Of a DNA stretch of 64,000 bases, positions 45,201 to 55,260 are shown piece by piece. The DNA lies in assembly GCA_012656075.1 (NCBI GenBank), contig JAAKBF010000171.1, positions 372,001 through 436,000 of the forward strand. Direction: 5' to 3'. A program made the position numbers and the translations under genes. Within the stretch, counting starts at the first letter, position 1. Each line of letters opens with the position of its first letter. The notes below the pieces were generated by a model that was not told the origin of the DNA, ran no database searches, and worked only from the letters and a program-made list of their open reading frames with translations. Source of the stretch: Phytophthora hibernalis (Eukaryota > Oomycota > Peronosporomycetes > Peronosporales > Peronosporaceae).

Positions 45201-45926
45201 GGGGCTCGGATTGTGCGACTTTTGGACGGTTTCATTCAACTGCATCCATGCAAATTCCAAAACGGCTGTATGGTTGATGCTGATACTGTACAAGTAGCAA
45301 TATGATACTCTTGTATGCAGATACGTGTATTCAATACACGTATGAATTATGGTAAACTCCGTTAAACCTACGTTCGGTGGTTACTGGAGCATTGGGGCAG
45401 TGCCCTACTTACTGGCAGTCTGGCGTTGGCGGGTGGTGCATTTCGACGCGCCGAACGACGTTTCTGTGGGCAACCACGTCACTGGTCTGACGAACAGACT
45501 GCACCATGGACACCCAGACGTCACACGAGACTATGTGGATTGGTACAACACTGAGCAAGGTGATCTGCGCGGTGCTGGGAGCAGGCTGGGTTGAACCAAT
45601 CTGCCATCACGTGGGCGGGCACCAATACCTGCTGACAGTAGCAGGCATACGGGGGCTCAGCATCAACACTGGCGTTCCGACACTGCATGAACGACTAGCA
45701 GAGCTGGATTGTTCTGTCAGTTTCACTCTAGCCTTCTTTACTCAAAAATCACAAAACACTTGCCAACACAAAATTGTCTAAGTTTCCTTCGTCAGGTGAA
45801 ACTTTAGTGAAAAAACAAGTCCAAAGATTGCATAAGTTTTATCTTAACAGCGATCGTTACGATTCGTTAGTCGTTGGTAAAATATGTAAAAATGTGCAGA
45901 TGAATGCTGAAAATTCATTAAAGAAC
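45201..45926. other. Region without recognised gene upstream of the tRNA
   Basis: Forward frames at 45349-45594 and 45506-45781 are open but unrecognised (the first contains WRWRVVHFDAPNDVSVG). No further features are supported. Confidence 0.35.
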
Positions 45927-45997
45927 GACCTTGATGGGACTCGAACCCACAACCCCTGATTAGAAGTCAGATGCGCTATCCATTGCGCCACAAGGTC
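45927..45997 (-). tRNA. tRNA-Arg (anticodon TCT)
   Basis: The 71-base reverse-strand sequence folds as a standard cloverleaf: acceptor GACCTTG/CAAGGTC; D stem GCGC/GCGC with loop AATGGATA; anticodon stem TCTGA/TCAGG with loop CTTCTAA, anticodon TCT; 4-base variable loop GGTT; T stem GTGGG/CCCAT with loop TTCGAGT. Internal promoter boxes A (TGGCGCAATGG) and B (GGTTCGAGTCC) are intact. It has no intron. The discriminator base and CCA are not encoded within the stated span. It reads AGA (and possibly AGG) codons. Confidence 0.93.
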
Positions 45998-46102
45998 TCA
46001 TACCATTAGATTTTTGTTTGACATACGATACATTTCAGAAAATGAACGAAATCTTTCTTTCAGCCTCAAACTGGGAGCAGTTAGAGCATCCCAACGGTCG
46101 CC

Positions 46103-46897
46103 CTAAAATCTGTGTACAGTTTGCAAGGTGCTGGATAATATCATTTTGATCACGCTGTGCCATCGCCTCACATAAACCGCGCATGACATACAGCAAGCGC
46201 GCAGATTTTTGCGGAAACCGCCGCGTAGCATGTTACGCTGGATCATTGTTGCACACGCGTTCAGGTACAAGAAGCGTGCCTTCTCCAACTTCTTCCACTG
46301 GTGACTTGTCAAGTACACTTTCGTATTTCCCACGACAAACTTTTCTTCTTCCAAAACACCGATAGCAGATAACGAGCGCAATAGCGACTCCAAGGTACCA
46401 CGATGGCCACACACATTTTTATAGCGTCGGAAAAAGTGACCGTACGTCAAGTGGACGGTGAAGATAGATCGACTAGCTTGCATCAGCTCCACAAGGTGAT
46501 TATCACGGATTTGCTTCATCACGTAACTCGAGTCAAACACGCCTTCTTCAAGATCCTCATTTGGCTTAATGCATACGAGAAAGTTCTTGCCCGTGTGGTT
46601 GAGTGCTTGCAACAGGGCGCCCGCTTGGTTGTACACATCAGTTGCTGCACTTTCACCTGCTTGCTTTGAGTCCTTTGCCGAGCTTATGGAGTTCCGGAGC
46701 TTCGATGAGGTGCTTCCTCGAACAGCCTGCTTTGCAGACATCTGGGCTGCTCCAACGGCATGTAATACGGCATTCTTGGACGATTGCATAATCGCTGCAC
46801 ATGTTGAGGAGATACTGAGAGCGTTCTTTGTCGAAAGTCCCTTGCCGTTGTACGTCACCTTTCCACAGTGGTGCTGAACGATGAACAGTAGTCGCCA
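46103..46897 (-). pseudogene. Myosin heavy-chain motor fragment (C-terminal motor and IQ region)
   Basis: The reverse frame aligns with the end of a myosin motor: LLFIVQHHCGKVTYNGKG (compare FxVxHYAGxVxYxxxG), NFLVCIKPNEDLEEGVFDSS (the FVRCIKPN block), VMKQIRDNHLVELMQASRSI, FTVHLTYGHFFRRYKNVCG, FVVGNTKVYLTSHQWKKLE and an IQ motif ATMIQRNMLRGGFRKN. It ends at a stop at 46103 without further tail domains. The N-terminal motor (P-loop, switch I/II) is absent, so it is a truncated pseudogene. The piece of motor that should precede it is present but inverted (46903-47040). Confidence 0.85.
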
Positions 46898-46902
46898 ATC
46901 CT

Positions 46903-47040
46903 TCGAAGGTGCCGCAGTTGTTCGAGGATAAACCCTTCGGCATTTTTGATCTACTGGCAGAAAATGGAAAGGTGCGGGCGCCCAATGACGAGGATTTTGT
47001 GAACAAGCTCTTCTCGCGGGGCGGCTCGAAATCAGGACAC
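46903..47040 (+). pseudogene. Inverted myosin motor fragment (relay region)
   Basis: The forward strand reads PQLFEDKPFGIFDLLAENGK and RAPNDEDFVNKLF, which matches the myosin block (IExKPxGIxxLLDEE...sDxxFxxKL) that normally lies just before the segment starting LLFIVQHHCGKVTY. Here it is directly adjacent to that segment but on the opposite strand, with a breakpoint between about 46890 and 46905. After 47040 the similarity stops and the Harbinger element begins. Confidence 0.75.
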
Positions 47041-47059
47041 CGAGGCAACATCGACCGAC

Positions 47060-48917
47060 AGCGTGCTCTATGGACAATTCTCTTCGCCTACTATTGGGGC
47101 CTTCTCCTATCTACGATAGCGACATGTTCCGTGTCAACTTTAAGCTTCCGATCGGCCTCTTTGACGAAATCATTGGCGCTGTCTCCCTCCATGTGTACTT
47201 TGTCCAGCACCCCGACGCAGCGGGTTGCCAGGCGCCACACTGCTGCAGAAGATCGCTGCGGCGGTTCGCATGCTGACGTTTGGGTATCTGTGCAAGAGCT
47301 CGACGACAAATACCGGCTCGTCGTTTCCACGGTGCTCGAATCGCTCAAGCAGTTCTGCGCGGTCGTGGTCGACATCTACGGTGCACACACATTACGTGGG
47401 CCTGCAGAGGCCGACCTAAACCGGCTCCTAGACGAAGGCGTCGAGACGGGCTTCCCCGGTTGCATCGGTTCAATCGACTGCATGCATTGGGGGTGGAAGA
47501 ATTGCCCAAACGCCTGGAAGAGAATGTTCCAGGGCAAGGCCAAAATTGCTACGGTGGTTCTCGAGGTAATCGCTGACCATCGTTGACGGTTCTGCCATTT
47601 TAACTTTGTGGACCCCACGGCGCTCAACGACATCAACGTACTCGACCGTTCTCCTCTCTTCCACACTGCTGCCAATGCCATTGAACCAGAGGTACTGTGG
47701 ACACTCAAAAGGAGGGAATACAGGTTTCCATGTGAGTCCATTTAAAACAAAATGATCGCTAAGCCCTTTTTGAGTTTTTTGCTAGAGGGCTTTGAAGCCG
47801 AGGTATCGATTTTTCGTATCTAAGCGGGAAACGAGAAAACTGCGAAAAGGCTAACCACTCAATCGAAAGCCTGCGACGGTTAGAGGACGTCTCTGCGTGC
47901 TACGAACGGATGCAGGTCCCTAGGAGGATGACGCCCTTCCCGACAATGAGAAGAGGAAGTGCGCGGGTTCATTCTCGTCGTGGCTTTGTTGGTTGCCGAA
48001 GCTGCTGACACAGTGGCTGTGAAACTACATCGAAATGAGCCGTGCTATTTAGCAGCATGCTTCCGGTCGAAACCAGCAAGTTAAGTCGTCATCGGATTAA
48101 TCGAAATATATTTTTGGCACTTCTGATTGGCTACTTCATGATTTGGACTCACGAGCGAAACATTTTATTCAAAATGATCGTTAACGAGCGCAGACTTTAC
48201 ATGCCATTTCCGAGCGGTTCTAGGCGTTTCTGAGCGTTCTAGGTGGCATGGTTTGATTCAGAAGCGTCTGTAGATTTTTATGCTGAAAAAATGGCCTCTT
48301 GTCTTCGAGCACGGAGACACAATTTTTAATTCGCCATAACTTTGGTTGTACCCCATATTTTTCGTAAAGTAAGGGCTCTATTGTGTAGTACAGACACTCA
48401 GCTTTTGAATGGTGTGCGACACTCCTATTTCTTGTTTAATAGTTAGCGATCATTTCGTTTTAAATGGACTCATATTGGCTAGCGGATGGTATATACCCGG
48501 TTTGCATGCTTTTTGAAAACCATTCAGAATCCATCAACTCGAATGCAAAAATACTTCTCGTCTTGCCAGGAAGCCAAGCGCAAGGACATCGAACGTGCAT
48601 TTGGAGTTCTCCAATTCCGATTTCACCTTCTCACCTCAGGGTTCCGCTTGTGGGACCATGAGGCAATGGCAACAGTCATCAAGACCTTTGTGATCCTCCA
48701 CAATTTGAACATCGACTACAAGAGGCGTCTTGACCTCGATCCCACCTTCATCAGCGCTGCTACGTATAAGCCGACGCATCCGTTCCAGCTTATCCCGCGA
48801 GCCACACGGCAAGATGCATCGGACAGAACCGTGCTTGTTCGAGCCGTGAAAAACCACGAGTGTTCGGATCAAATTGCCAGACTGACCGCCAGATCTGGCG
48901 AAAATTCTGGCGGGTGA
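47060..48917 (+). pseudogene. PIF/Harbinger DDE transposase, interrupted by a MITE
   Basis: Blocks in order: PSPIYDSDMFRVNFKLPIGL (47110), FVQHPDAAG, KIAAAVRMLTFG (47245), GFPGCIGSIDCMHWGWKNCP with the first Asp (47450), AWKRMFQGKAK, then HFNFVDPTALNDINVLDRSP with the second Asp (47600), REYRFP (47715), a 740-bp insertion (47733-48472), and the continuation YWLADGIYP (48474). After a frame change KYFSSCQEAKRKDIERAFGV and LHNLNIDYKRR follow, to 48917. The FP/YWLADGIYP joint becomes continuous when the insertion is removed. Frameshifts near 47240, 47590 and 48510 disable it. It is paired with a reverse-strand SANT-like ORF at 49.4-50.1 kb. Confidence 0.88.
47733..48472. mobile_element. MITE inserted in the Harbinger transposase
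   Basis: About 740 bp with inverted ends: GTGAGTCCATTTAAAACAAA (47733) and its inverse at the right end (48439-48472), about 31 bp with two or three mismatches, continuing through ATGATCGCTAA. Internal sequence is non-coding, with another AAAATGATCGTTAACGAGCG at 48170. Removing it leaves TTTCCATATTGGCTAGCG, restoring the transposase frame, so it is younger than the host element. The target duplication is ambiguous (AT or none). Confidence 0.85.
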
Positions 48918-49040
48918 TCAGATTTAGCGCGGCGCTAGCAAATAGCGTCTCCCGATGGGAAAACACAAAGCGCCAAACGTTAGCGAGTGACGCTAATATC
49001 TGGCGTTTAGGAAAACGTGCGTCAGAAGACATTCGCGTAC
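48880..49040. repeat. Cluster of small palindromes (GCCAGATCTGGC-type)
   Basis: Contains CGCCAGATCTGGCG at about 48889, TAGCGCGGCGCTA at about 48926, and GACGCTAATATCTGGCGTTT at about 48990, with ATCTGGCG repeated. It sits at the 3' end of the Harbinger transposase reading and may be the remnant of another short insertion. Confidence 0.5.
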
Positions 49041-49383
49041 TAAATGAGGGTCGGCAGCTGATTGCGCGCCTTGATGAGGAAGAATACGTGAACTCGATCA
49101 TTGCTGATGCTACGAGGATTGGTCACCCTGCGTTGATTGAGTATGCAGTACGTGTCGCTGAAAAGAGTTCTCCGTGGCTAGCCGTGGACCATTTACGGAG
49201 GAAAAGCAAGAGCATCGTAGCACTTCAGAAGCAGAAAACGGAGAAAATTGCGGCGGTCAACAATAAACTCCGTGCTTCGATGATTGCCAACGACCCAGAA
49301 GCGCTGATGGGTTCGTTAGCAACGCTGGAAGAGCCTTCTGTTACTAAACCACAGCATTCTCTTCAGTTTCCACTTGTCTCATG

Positions 49384-50130
49384 TCAAGCATGACTGTTTC
49401 TGCCTGAAGCGTAAATTTTTTTCGAAGCTTCACTCTCAGGATTCATCTGCAATGCGAGAGTTGACCTTGTCGACGGCGAGTTGCTCTTCAAGCAAATGGT
49501 TCTTGGCTTCAGATGCGGCGGCGATGCGCTACAGAGTCTCGAGCTCGGTGTCGCCCCCTCCTCCGGTGAAGTGCTGTTGTGGCTGAGCTTCTTCACTTTC
49601 TTTGCCGCCTTCTTGCCGACAGCGGGCCGCTTGGTGAGCGTCACAATAGGAGCACTTGCGCCTGCAACGTCCTCGGCGACTTTGTCCAACCCCAACGCGT
49701 ACCGCACGCGCGGCTCAATGCCATCCATCGGGACAGCAAATCTGGGGAGCGCGCGATCTCGTATTGCTCAGTGAACTTCAATTTTACCCATATCCAGCAT
49801 GTACTCTTGCAGCGCTCTGCTTACATAATCTGCATGCTATGATATTCACGTAGCGTCGCCGCGAGAAGGCCCACCCACTTCCCTACGTTCTTGGCAATGA
49901 CCTTGTTCCAGTGATTAGACAGCGCGACAGCCGAGCGAGGATTGTTGGGCAGTAAAGCTACATCATCGCTTGAACCTTCGCCCATAATGTAGTTCCGGCC
50001 TGATCAGTTCCGACGGCGGCGCGAACAGTCTCCTTCGTGTACGCACGAACCAACGCGGTATCCTCGGCCTCCTTAAAGTTTGTCTACTCGACTGGGTGAC
50101 CGCCTCGTGGTACGATTAACTTGCCTTGTC
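49384..50130 (-). pseudogene. Harbinger-associated Myb/SANT-like ORF
   Basis: The reverse strand reads NFKEAEDTALVRAYTKET and AAVGTDQAGTTLWAKVQAMM (about 50085-49970), the NWxxxEDxxLxxAY...GxxQxxxxFWxxVxxxF pattern of the DNA-binding protein encoded by PIF/Harbinger elements. In another frame NPRSAVALSNHWNKVIAKNV and GKWVGLLAATL follow (about 49945-49855). The C-terminal frame 49728-49384 is basic (KKAAKKVKKLSHNS). It is transcribed towards the Harbinger transposase, as usual for two-ORF elements. It has at least two frame changes. Confidence 0.65.
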
Positions 50131-50159
50131 TCCTCCGTTGCTTGGTGGTCTGCGGGACA

Positions 50160-51745
50160 AACAAAGCTTTCAGACAGACCTCCATAAATGATTCCCTTTA
50201 TATGACTGGTTGCTCTCTAAATGGATGCTCCACTGGCAAAGCAAATCGGACTCTATGAGTTTCACTATACCCCTCCTCTAGCTGAGCAAAACCCACTCTA
50301 TTCTATAACTGAATGCCACAAATGGCAGTTTTACTCTTTATTTGGATACAATTTTGAGTCAAGTGACCTCCCTCCAACCTCATTTTAGTGACTAATAGTC
50401 CACTAATGGGTACCTCAGTACTGTACCAACCTTACACGTGTACAATCCGTGACAAGATCCGACTTGGAGCCTTCATGTTCCAGTAAGACAGCAAGACGTG
50501 GAGTAAATAGATTGGGCTCGCTGTTTTAAGAAAAATCCGTGAGCGTCAGCACTGGTACCGGTACTCAAATTCATAACAAACAACCAGCGTACATTTGTAG
50601 CGCAATATACAGCTACAAACCGTCACAAGTTCCCTGAATTGAAGGAACAACCCGTGGAGTGTCTTCCCCTCGCGGAAGGAAAAACCTATTTTTCGGTCGA
50701 TAAGTGACTACGTCGAAGTATAATACACCTTAAAAACTATTATTTCTAATGGCCACTTATTCCTCAAGGTCGGATATTGTAAAAATTAGACGAGAGTGGT
50801 GGAGATGATGATCACATGTGTATTGAACTTGCCTATTATTGACACATCATACCTGACTTAATCGGAACGGAAAACAGCATTCTGGGGGTGAGCAAAATGA
50901 ACACCGCAACTACGAGTTTGAAACATATGGATATCGCAAATTCTAGCTTGTTTCTTTGTGCTTCGATTGAGGCTCGTCTCAACTTAAGACACTACGTAGT
51001 TGCTGAAATATCACGTCGTGAACACGGGTTCGAGTTTGTCGAGGTCATTACATCTTCTCTGCCATTTTCAGGCTGCGGTGCCACGATTACGTGGACCACA
51101 TAGCAAATTGCCGTTTTGCACATCCGGTTCTGCAGCTGCGGGGTTCGTTGTTTCAACCCCCACTTTCAGCTCCGGTTTAGCCTGGTATACCGCGTTAAAC
51201 ACGAAACTCTGGGGTTTTCGATAGCGATGGAGACCCAATCGTGAGCAAGAAATGTTGCACTCTTTGTCAATACTCGCGATGGCGCGATTACTGGTGTTGG
51301 TTTGCTTCTAGATTCCATTGTGAATGCGGCGTAAAGCATCCAGCACCAAGATATTTCATGTTCAACGGTCCTTTGACGAGTTTGCGCGTAAGGAAGCAGC
51401 ATGCAAGAACGGGTGGTAGCACTACTGATGCTGGTGTTGCTGGTGGTGAGAGGGTAGGAGCTCCGGGGGCTGCGGCGTGCTCGACTCCGGGCAGGTTAGA
51501 CACTAGACGCAAGAGTCTTGCGGCTGGCACCGCGGCCAACCATATCCACACCGGCACACATGGACAATCCCGTGGATTTATCCTCCACCTGGACCTGGGA
51601 ACTCAATCATATCTCGAGTTCTCCAGTTCTCGGTGTTTCACATGTTTTACCCTAGCCATAATTGAAACGAACCGATCATAAAACATTTCAACCCTACACT
51701 TAATTTCAACACCAGACCCATACCCAGCACCAGCCAGCGCGACCA
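50160..51745. other. Region without recognised gene
   Basis: No domain is recognised. A forward frame 51241-51681 begins with a Cys-rich stretch (KKCCTLCQYSRWRDYWCWF) that could be a zinc-binding remnant, but it matches no family clearly and its second half is low complexity. Confidence 0.35.
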
Positions 51746-51755
51746 GCCCCTTAGG

Positions 51756-52601
51756 CGGTGTTTCATTCGGTGGCAGGTTAACTGGGGCAACTATTTAATC
51801 TAATCATAACCGCCCAAAATGTACACCAGTTGTCCTGACTTTTGAACTCAGGGCAGCTGGGGTAACTCTGACAGTTTATCTCCTCTGCACATTACTAGAC
51901 CCATAGCTATCGATATTGAAGGGGTTATCAACATGGCTACAGAAAGGGTTGGTGGTCCCTAACATGAGCGTACGGAGTGCGCTAGGGAGAGCTTGGTATC
52001 CAACTGCGCCGCAGGTCCCAACGCAGCAGCGAGCGGTCCTTGGACGCCGAGATGGTGGCCTGGCCGTCTTCGACTGACCACGGGCAGATGATGGCCCGTG
52101 GGAAACTTGATTGGGTCCCCGTCGAAATCGAACGCGGCGTAGTTGGCCGCCACCTACTGCGTCCTGCTGTAGCCTCGCGCTCACGCGGCCCTCGACGCCG
52201 GCGTGGTTCTCGTCCTGATCATCGTCCGTATCGCCCGTCTCCTGGGCCGTGATCTTGCCCAGATACTCCTTGGTCAGCCGCAGTCGGGTCTCCACCGCCG
52301 TCTCCATCTGCTGCCTCCCCTACGCGTCGTTGGCATCGCTCATTTGCGTACTGACCTCGCTGTCCGACGCACGTCGTTCGAGTCACCTTTGTTGCCTGAC
52401 CAGCCTAAGGCGTCGTCGCCGAGCGCGCGCTTCTTGCGCTGGTAGCGCGCTTTATCACAATCGATAGGGTTGGTGGCTTTAGTGTGGTCGGTACGTCTTT
52501 GTGGCTTTCAATTTATTGCCTGTAGAAATGCATACGAAGACCTTTGTATAACATTTGAGATTAAATAGTTGCCCCAGTTAACCTGCCCCCGATTGAAACA
52601 G
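51756..52601. mobile_element. Pack-type TIR element (MULE-like) carrying a host gene fragment
   Basis: About 846 bp. The ends 51758-51800 and 52559-52601 are inverted copies, 43 bp with 40 identities (core GGCAGGTTAACTGGGGCAAC and TATTTAATC). On both sides the sequence CCCCTTAGG is present (51747-51755 and 52602-52610), a 9-bp direct duplication as made by Mutator-type transposases. No transposase is inside; instead the element carries part of an RRP9-like gene (51,985-52,457). The flanking repeat is itself nearly palindromic (CCCCTTAGGGG on the right), so the exact border could shift by a few bases. Confidence 0.8.
51985..52457 (-). pseudogene. Fragment of RRP9-like (U3-55K) WD40 gene inside the TIR element
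   Basis: RRP9/U3-55K is a WD40 component of the U3 snoRNP in pre-rRNA processing. The reverse strand reads, with frame changes, ARYQRKKRALGDDALG, then METAVETRLRLTKEYLGKI (compare human ETAQEKKLRLAKLYLEQL), DDQDENHAGVEGRVSARLQQ followed by DAV (compare AFEEDQVAGRLKEDVL), YAAFDFDGDPIKFPTGHHLP and WSVEDGQATISASKDRSLLR followed by WD, a first WD-repeat end. Everything after this repeat is missing. Stops and frameshifts show it is not expressed as protein. The order and spacing fit the N-terminal third of RRP9; identification rests on remembered similarity. Confidence 0.7.
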
Positions 52602-53097
52602 CCCCTTAGGGGCTGTTTCATTTCTGGAATATCTGGAATAAGAACAAAATAGATCTTCCGACCTAACCCTTAGGCTGAATACACTTCATATTCATTAGGT
52701 CCACTCAAACACACGTCCTCATATAGTATTAGAGCTTAAGGAGATGGCTTCCTAAGGTTCCACCTATTTCCGGATTACTGTAAAAAGCTGCAACTATTGT
52801 CCGTTTCGGATGGATTGTCCAAATCGGATTCTTATCCTCAGACTAAGGCTTGAGTGGTTAGGTTGCTACTCACCTATTATGATCCTCGGCGCTAATAATA
52901 AGGGAACATGTAAGATAACGGACCAATTAGAACACAGCATTCTATGCCGGCACCTGTGGATAAAACTTGTCGTCCTACGATTGCCGCTGATTTTCTGGCC
53001 ATTCCGAGAGAAGTCGACAAGCAACAATGACCTATTCGGGGCGATCTTCGATGAAGAGCTGAAGTTCTAGTATACGTGTATGGCATGGGTACAGCTA

Positions 53098-54044
53098 TAG
53101 TAAGCACTCTTTTTGGAACTCATGAACGAAGTCTACGCCAGTGGATTAGCAAGTTTCAAAAGACAGGTTCTCCCAGTAGCAATAAGAAAGGAAGAGAGCA
53201 CAGCAGCAAGTGACCCCAAGAAGGCCTGACATTTGTAGAGAAATATATGGAAGTGCACCGGTGCGTTTATATTGAGGAGCTTCAAGCTGAACTTCGCCAC
53301 AAGTTTGACCGTCTTCAGAAGACTTCAGAAGCAACAATATGCCGGGCTTTACGGTTCGACCTTGACTAGCGGCTTACGGAACGAGCCAGGAGTGAGCGAC
53401 GTGAACATTCTGCTTGGTTAATGCTGCTCTACAGTTGCCCAGACCAACTCGGGTTTGTCGCCGAGACGTCGAAAGATGGCAGGTAAATTCCCGCTCAAAC
53501 AGATAAAAAATAGTTCTCATATTGCTAACACCATTGATTTTGTTATTGTTATAGGAGTGTACTCAGGAAGTAAGCTTGGTCCAAGCGAGGAACGTCTGCT
53601 GTGCTTAGTCTGCCTTCATCACGTTGGCAGCGGATTTCGGTTCTAGCTGCGATAGACGTGAGAGGCTTTTTCTCATGGGACACATTTGGGACGTTGACCA
53701 GGACGGAGTTTCACAACGTTTTTGCTACTGAGAGTGCTCCCTATCTGAACCAGTCGTCGCTTCCAAGGTCAATCGTTGTAATAGACAACGCTAAAATCCA
53801 TATGAACGAAGAACTGCAAGAATTCGTGCACTCAAAAGGAGCGTTGCTGTTCTTCCTGCCGCCGTAGTCGCCCGATCTAAAGCCTATTGAAGTGAGATTT
53901 TCACTTTTGAAGCGCTGGATACTATAACACGCCAGCTTTGTATTTAAGGATGCGCCTGCCGAGGTGATGCGAGCTGCCCTTCGAGAGTGTACCAAAAAGA
54001 CGACCAAGGTGGCTATGGATTGTATAGGCATTGTGGATATTTAG
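53098..54044 (+). pseudogene. Tc1/IS630-type (DDE_3) transposase with intron
   Basis: A single frame with a few stops reads FGTHERSLRQWISKFQKTGS (HTH), FVEKYMEVHRCVYIEELQAE, TSKDGR just before a 72-nt GT-AG intron (53483-53554), then AWSKRGTSAVLSLPSSRW, ISVLAAIDVRGFFSWDT, SIVVIDNAKIHMNEELQEFV with the second catalytic Asp (53772), GALLFFLPP, a stop, and SPDLKPIEVRFSLLKRWI with the third acid (Glu). The remaining defects are in-frame stops (about 53208, 53368, 53577, 53866) more than frameshifts, suggesting fairly recent decay by point mutation. No TIRs were located. Confidence 0.85.
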
Positions 54045-54129
54045 ATTCATCATTGAATATAGCATCCTAAATGCTAAAGCTTACTGCTGTGCTTGTCTTG
54101 TCTGTCGACGCTCGGTTTGACCGTCTTCT

Positions 54130-54751
54130 TTATTGCCCCTTCCTTGCCTTCATCGCCACTAGATGCTGATCGACGTTCTCAATATCCACTGCGGGTGGCG
54201 CAACATAAGCCGGTGGTTCCCGGTATGGAGGACAGAGTGGATAGGGATGAAGGTCAAGCGCGTTCCGTATGAATTTCACCCTCATACGCAGTGTCACTGC
54301 GCGAGTCGTTGATCTTGACTTCGACGGGTGCATAATCGTCCACGCTCTGTGTTGCACTAGTCGCATCACGTTCCATTCGGTCAATAGGTTGCAGCTACGT
54401 GAAGGTTGTATTGGCAGGAACGCTTACGGTATGGTCATCTGGAAGCCTAGCTCGAGCGGCAGCAGCGTACCGAAGTGATGCAGGGCCAAATGGGACGTTG
54501 ACAGAGTCCATAGCATATTGAACACGAGGCAGCATTTGCTGAACCCTATTTGCAGTCGCTCGATAGAGTGTTGTTGTCCGAACCTTCTTCATCTTCTTTA
54601 AGTAGACGTATAGATTCACATTGAAGTCATATTGGCCTCCATCTCGCAGCTTTGCATTACTCCACACTTTTTCTAGCAAGGATAAGAAGCTGCTTGTATC
54701 CATCTTGGCGTAAGCCTTTCGATTCGCGTGCTTTGACAACTTGATGAACAC
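54130..54751 (-). other. Unrecognised reverse-strand ORF pair
   Basis: Two consecutive frames (54751-54395 and 54384-54130) appear to be one protein split by a frame change: MDTSSFLSLLEKVWSNAKLR, GGQYDFNVNLYVYLKKMKKV and MLPRVQYAMDSVNVPFGPAS, then QPIDRMERDA and a Pro-rich end. I do not recognise the family. It is flanked by transposons, so a transposon accessory protein or an unidentified oomycete gene remnant is possible. Confidence 0.4.
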
Positions 54752-55260
54752 GTCAAGTTAATCGTGCCACTTCGAGTTTAGCCTCTGATTTCCAGCAAAA
54801 CCAGCCCCCTTGCTAGCAATACATCAAACGCCTCGCCCTCTTGAAAGTCAAACGATAAAGCCACACCCTTGTCGCAGCAGCCTTCAAGACCACCGGCTTT
54901 TACAATAAGCTCGCAATGAAGTTCAGACGGAAGCGGGAACTCCATAAGAGAACGAAAGACTTGAAGGTGATTGAAGCACCAATGAACATATATTCCTCAG
55001 AGCAAAATGAAACGTCTACAGCTAACGGAAAGTGCCATTTCAGTGCACGAAATTGATTGAAATGGGCAAGCAGCTCATGCGCGTCAACAACAAATAACTG
55101 GCAGCTCGTGCTGACGTAGATTTATTGCAGAAGTGCAGCGATCTAAATACTTTTAACGTTTTGACTAGCTACCCACTGGCGCAGCAAATACGAACAGTTG
55201 CATACCAGCAAATAGTAACAAAAAGCAAGTGATCAATTGAGTGCACACTGCTATTTTCAT

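Noticed and set aside
48860..49393. Forward open frame downstream of the Harbinger transposase as a separate gene
   Set aside because: It starts inside a palindrome cluster, has no recognisable domain, and overlaps the transposase end; it is more likely residual element sequence.
51241..51681. Possible zinc-finger (piggyBac-like) protein
   Set aside because: Only one Cys-rich patch is present, spacing does not match the piggyBac C-terminal domain, and no catalytic region is seen nearby.
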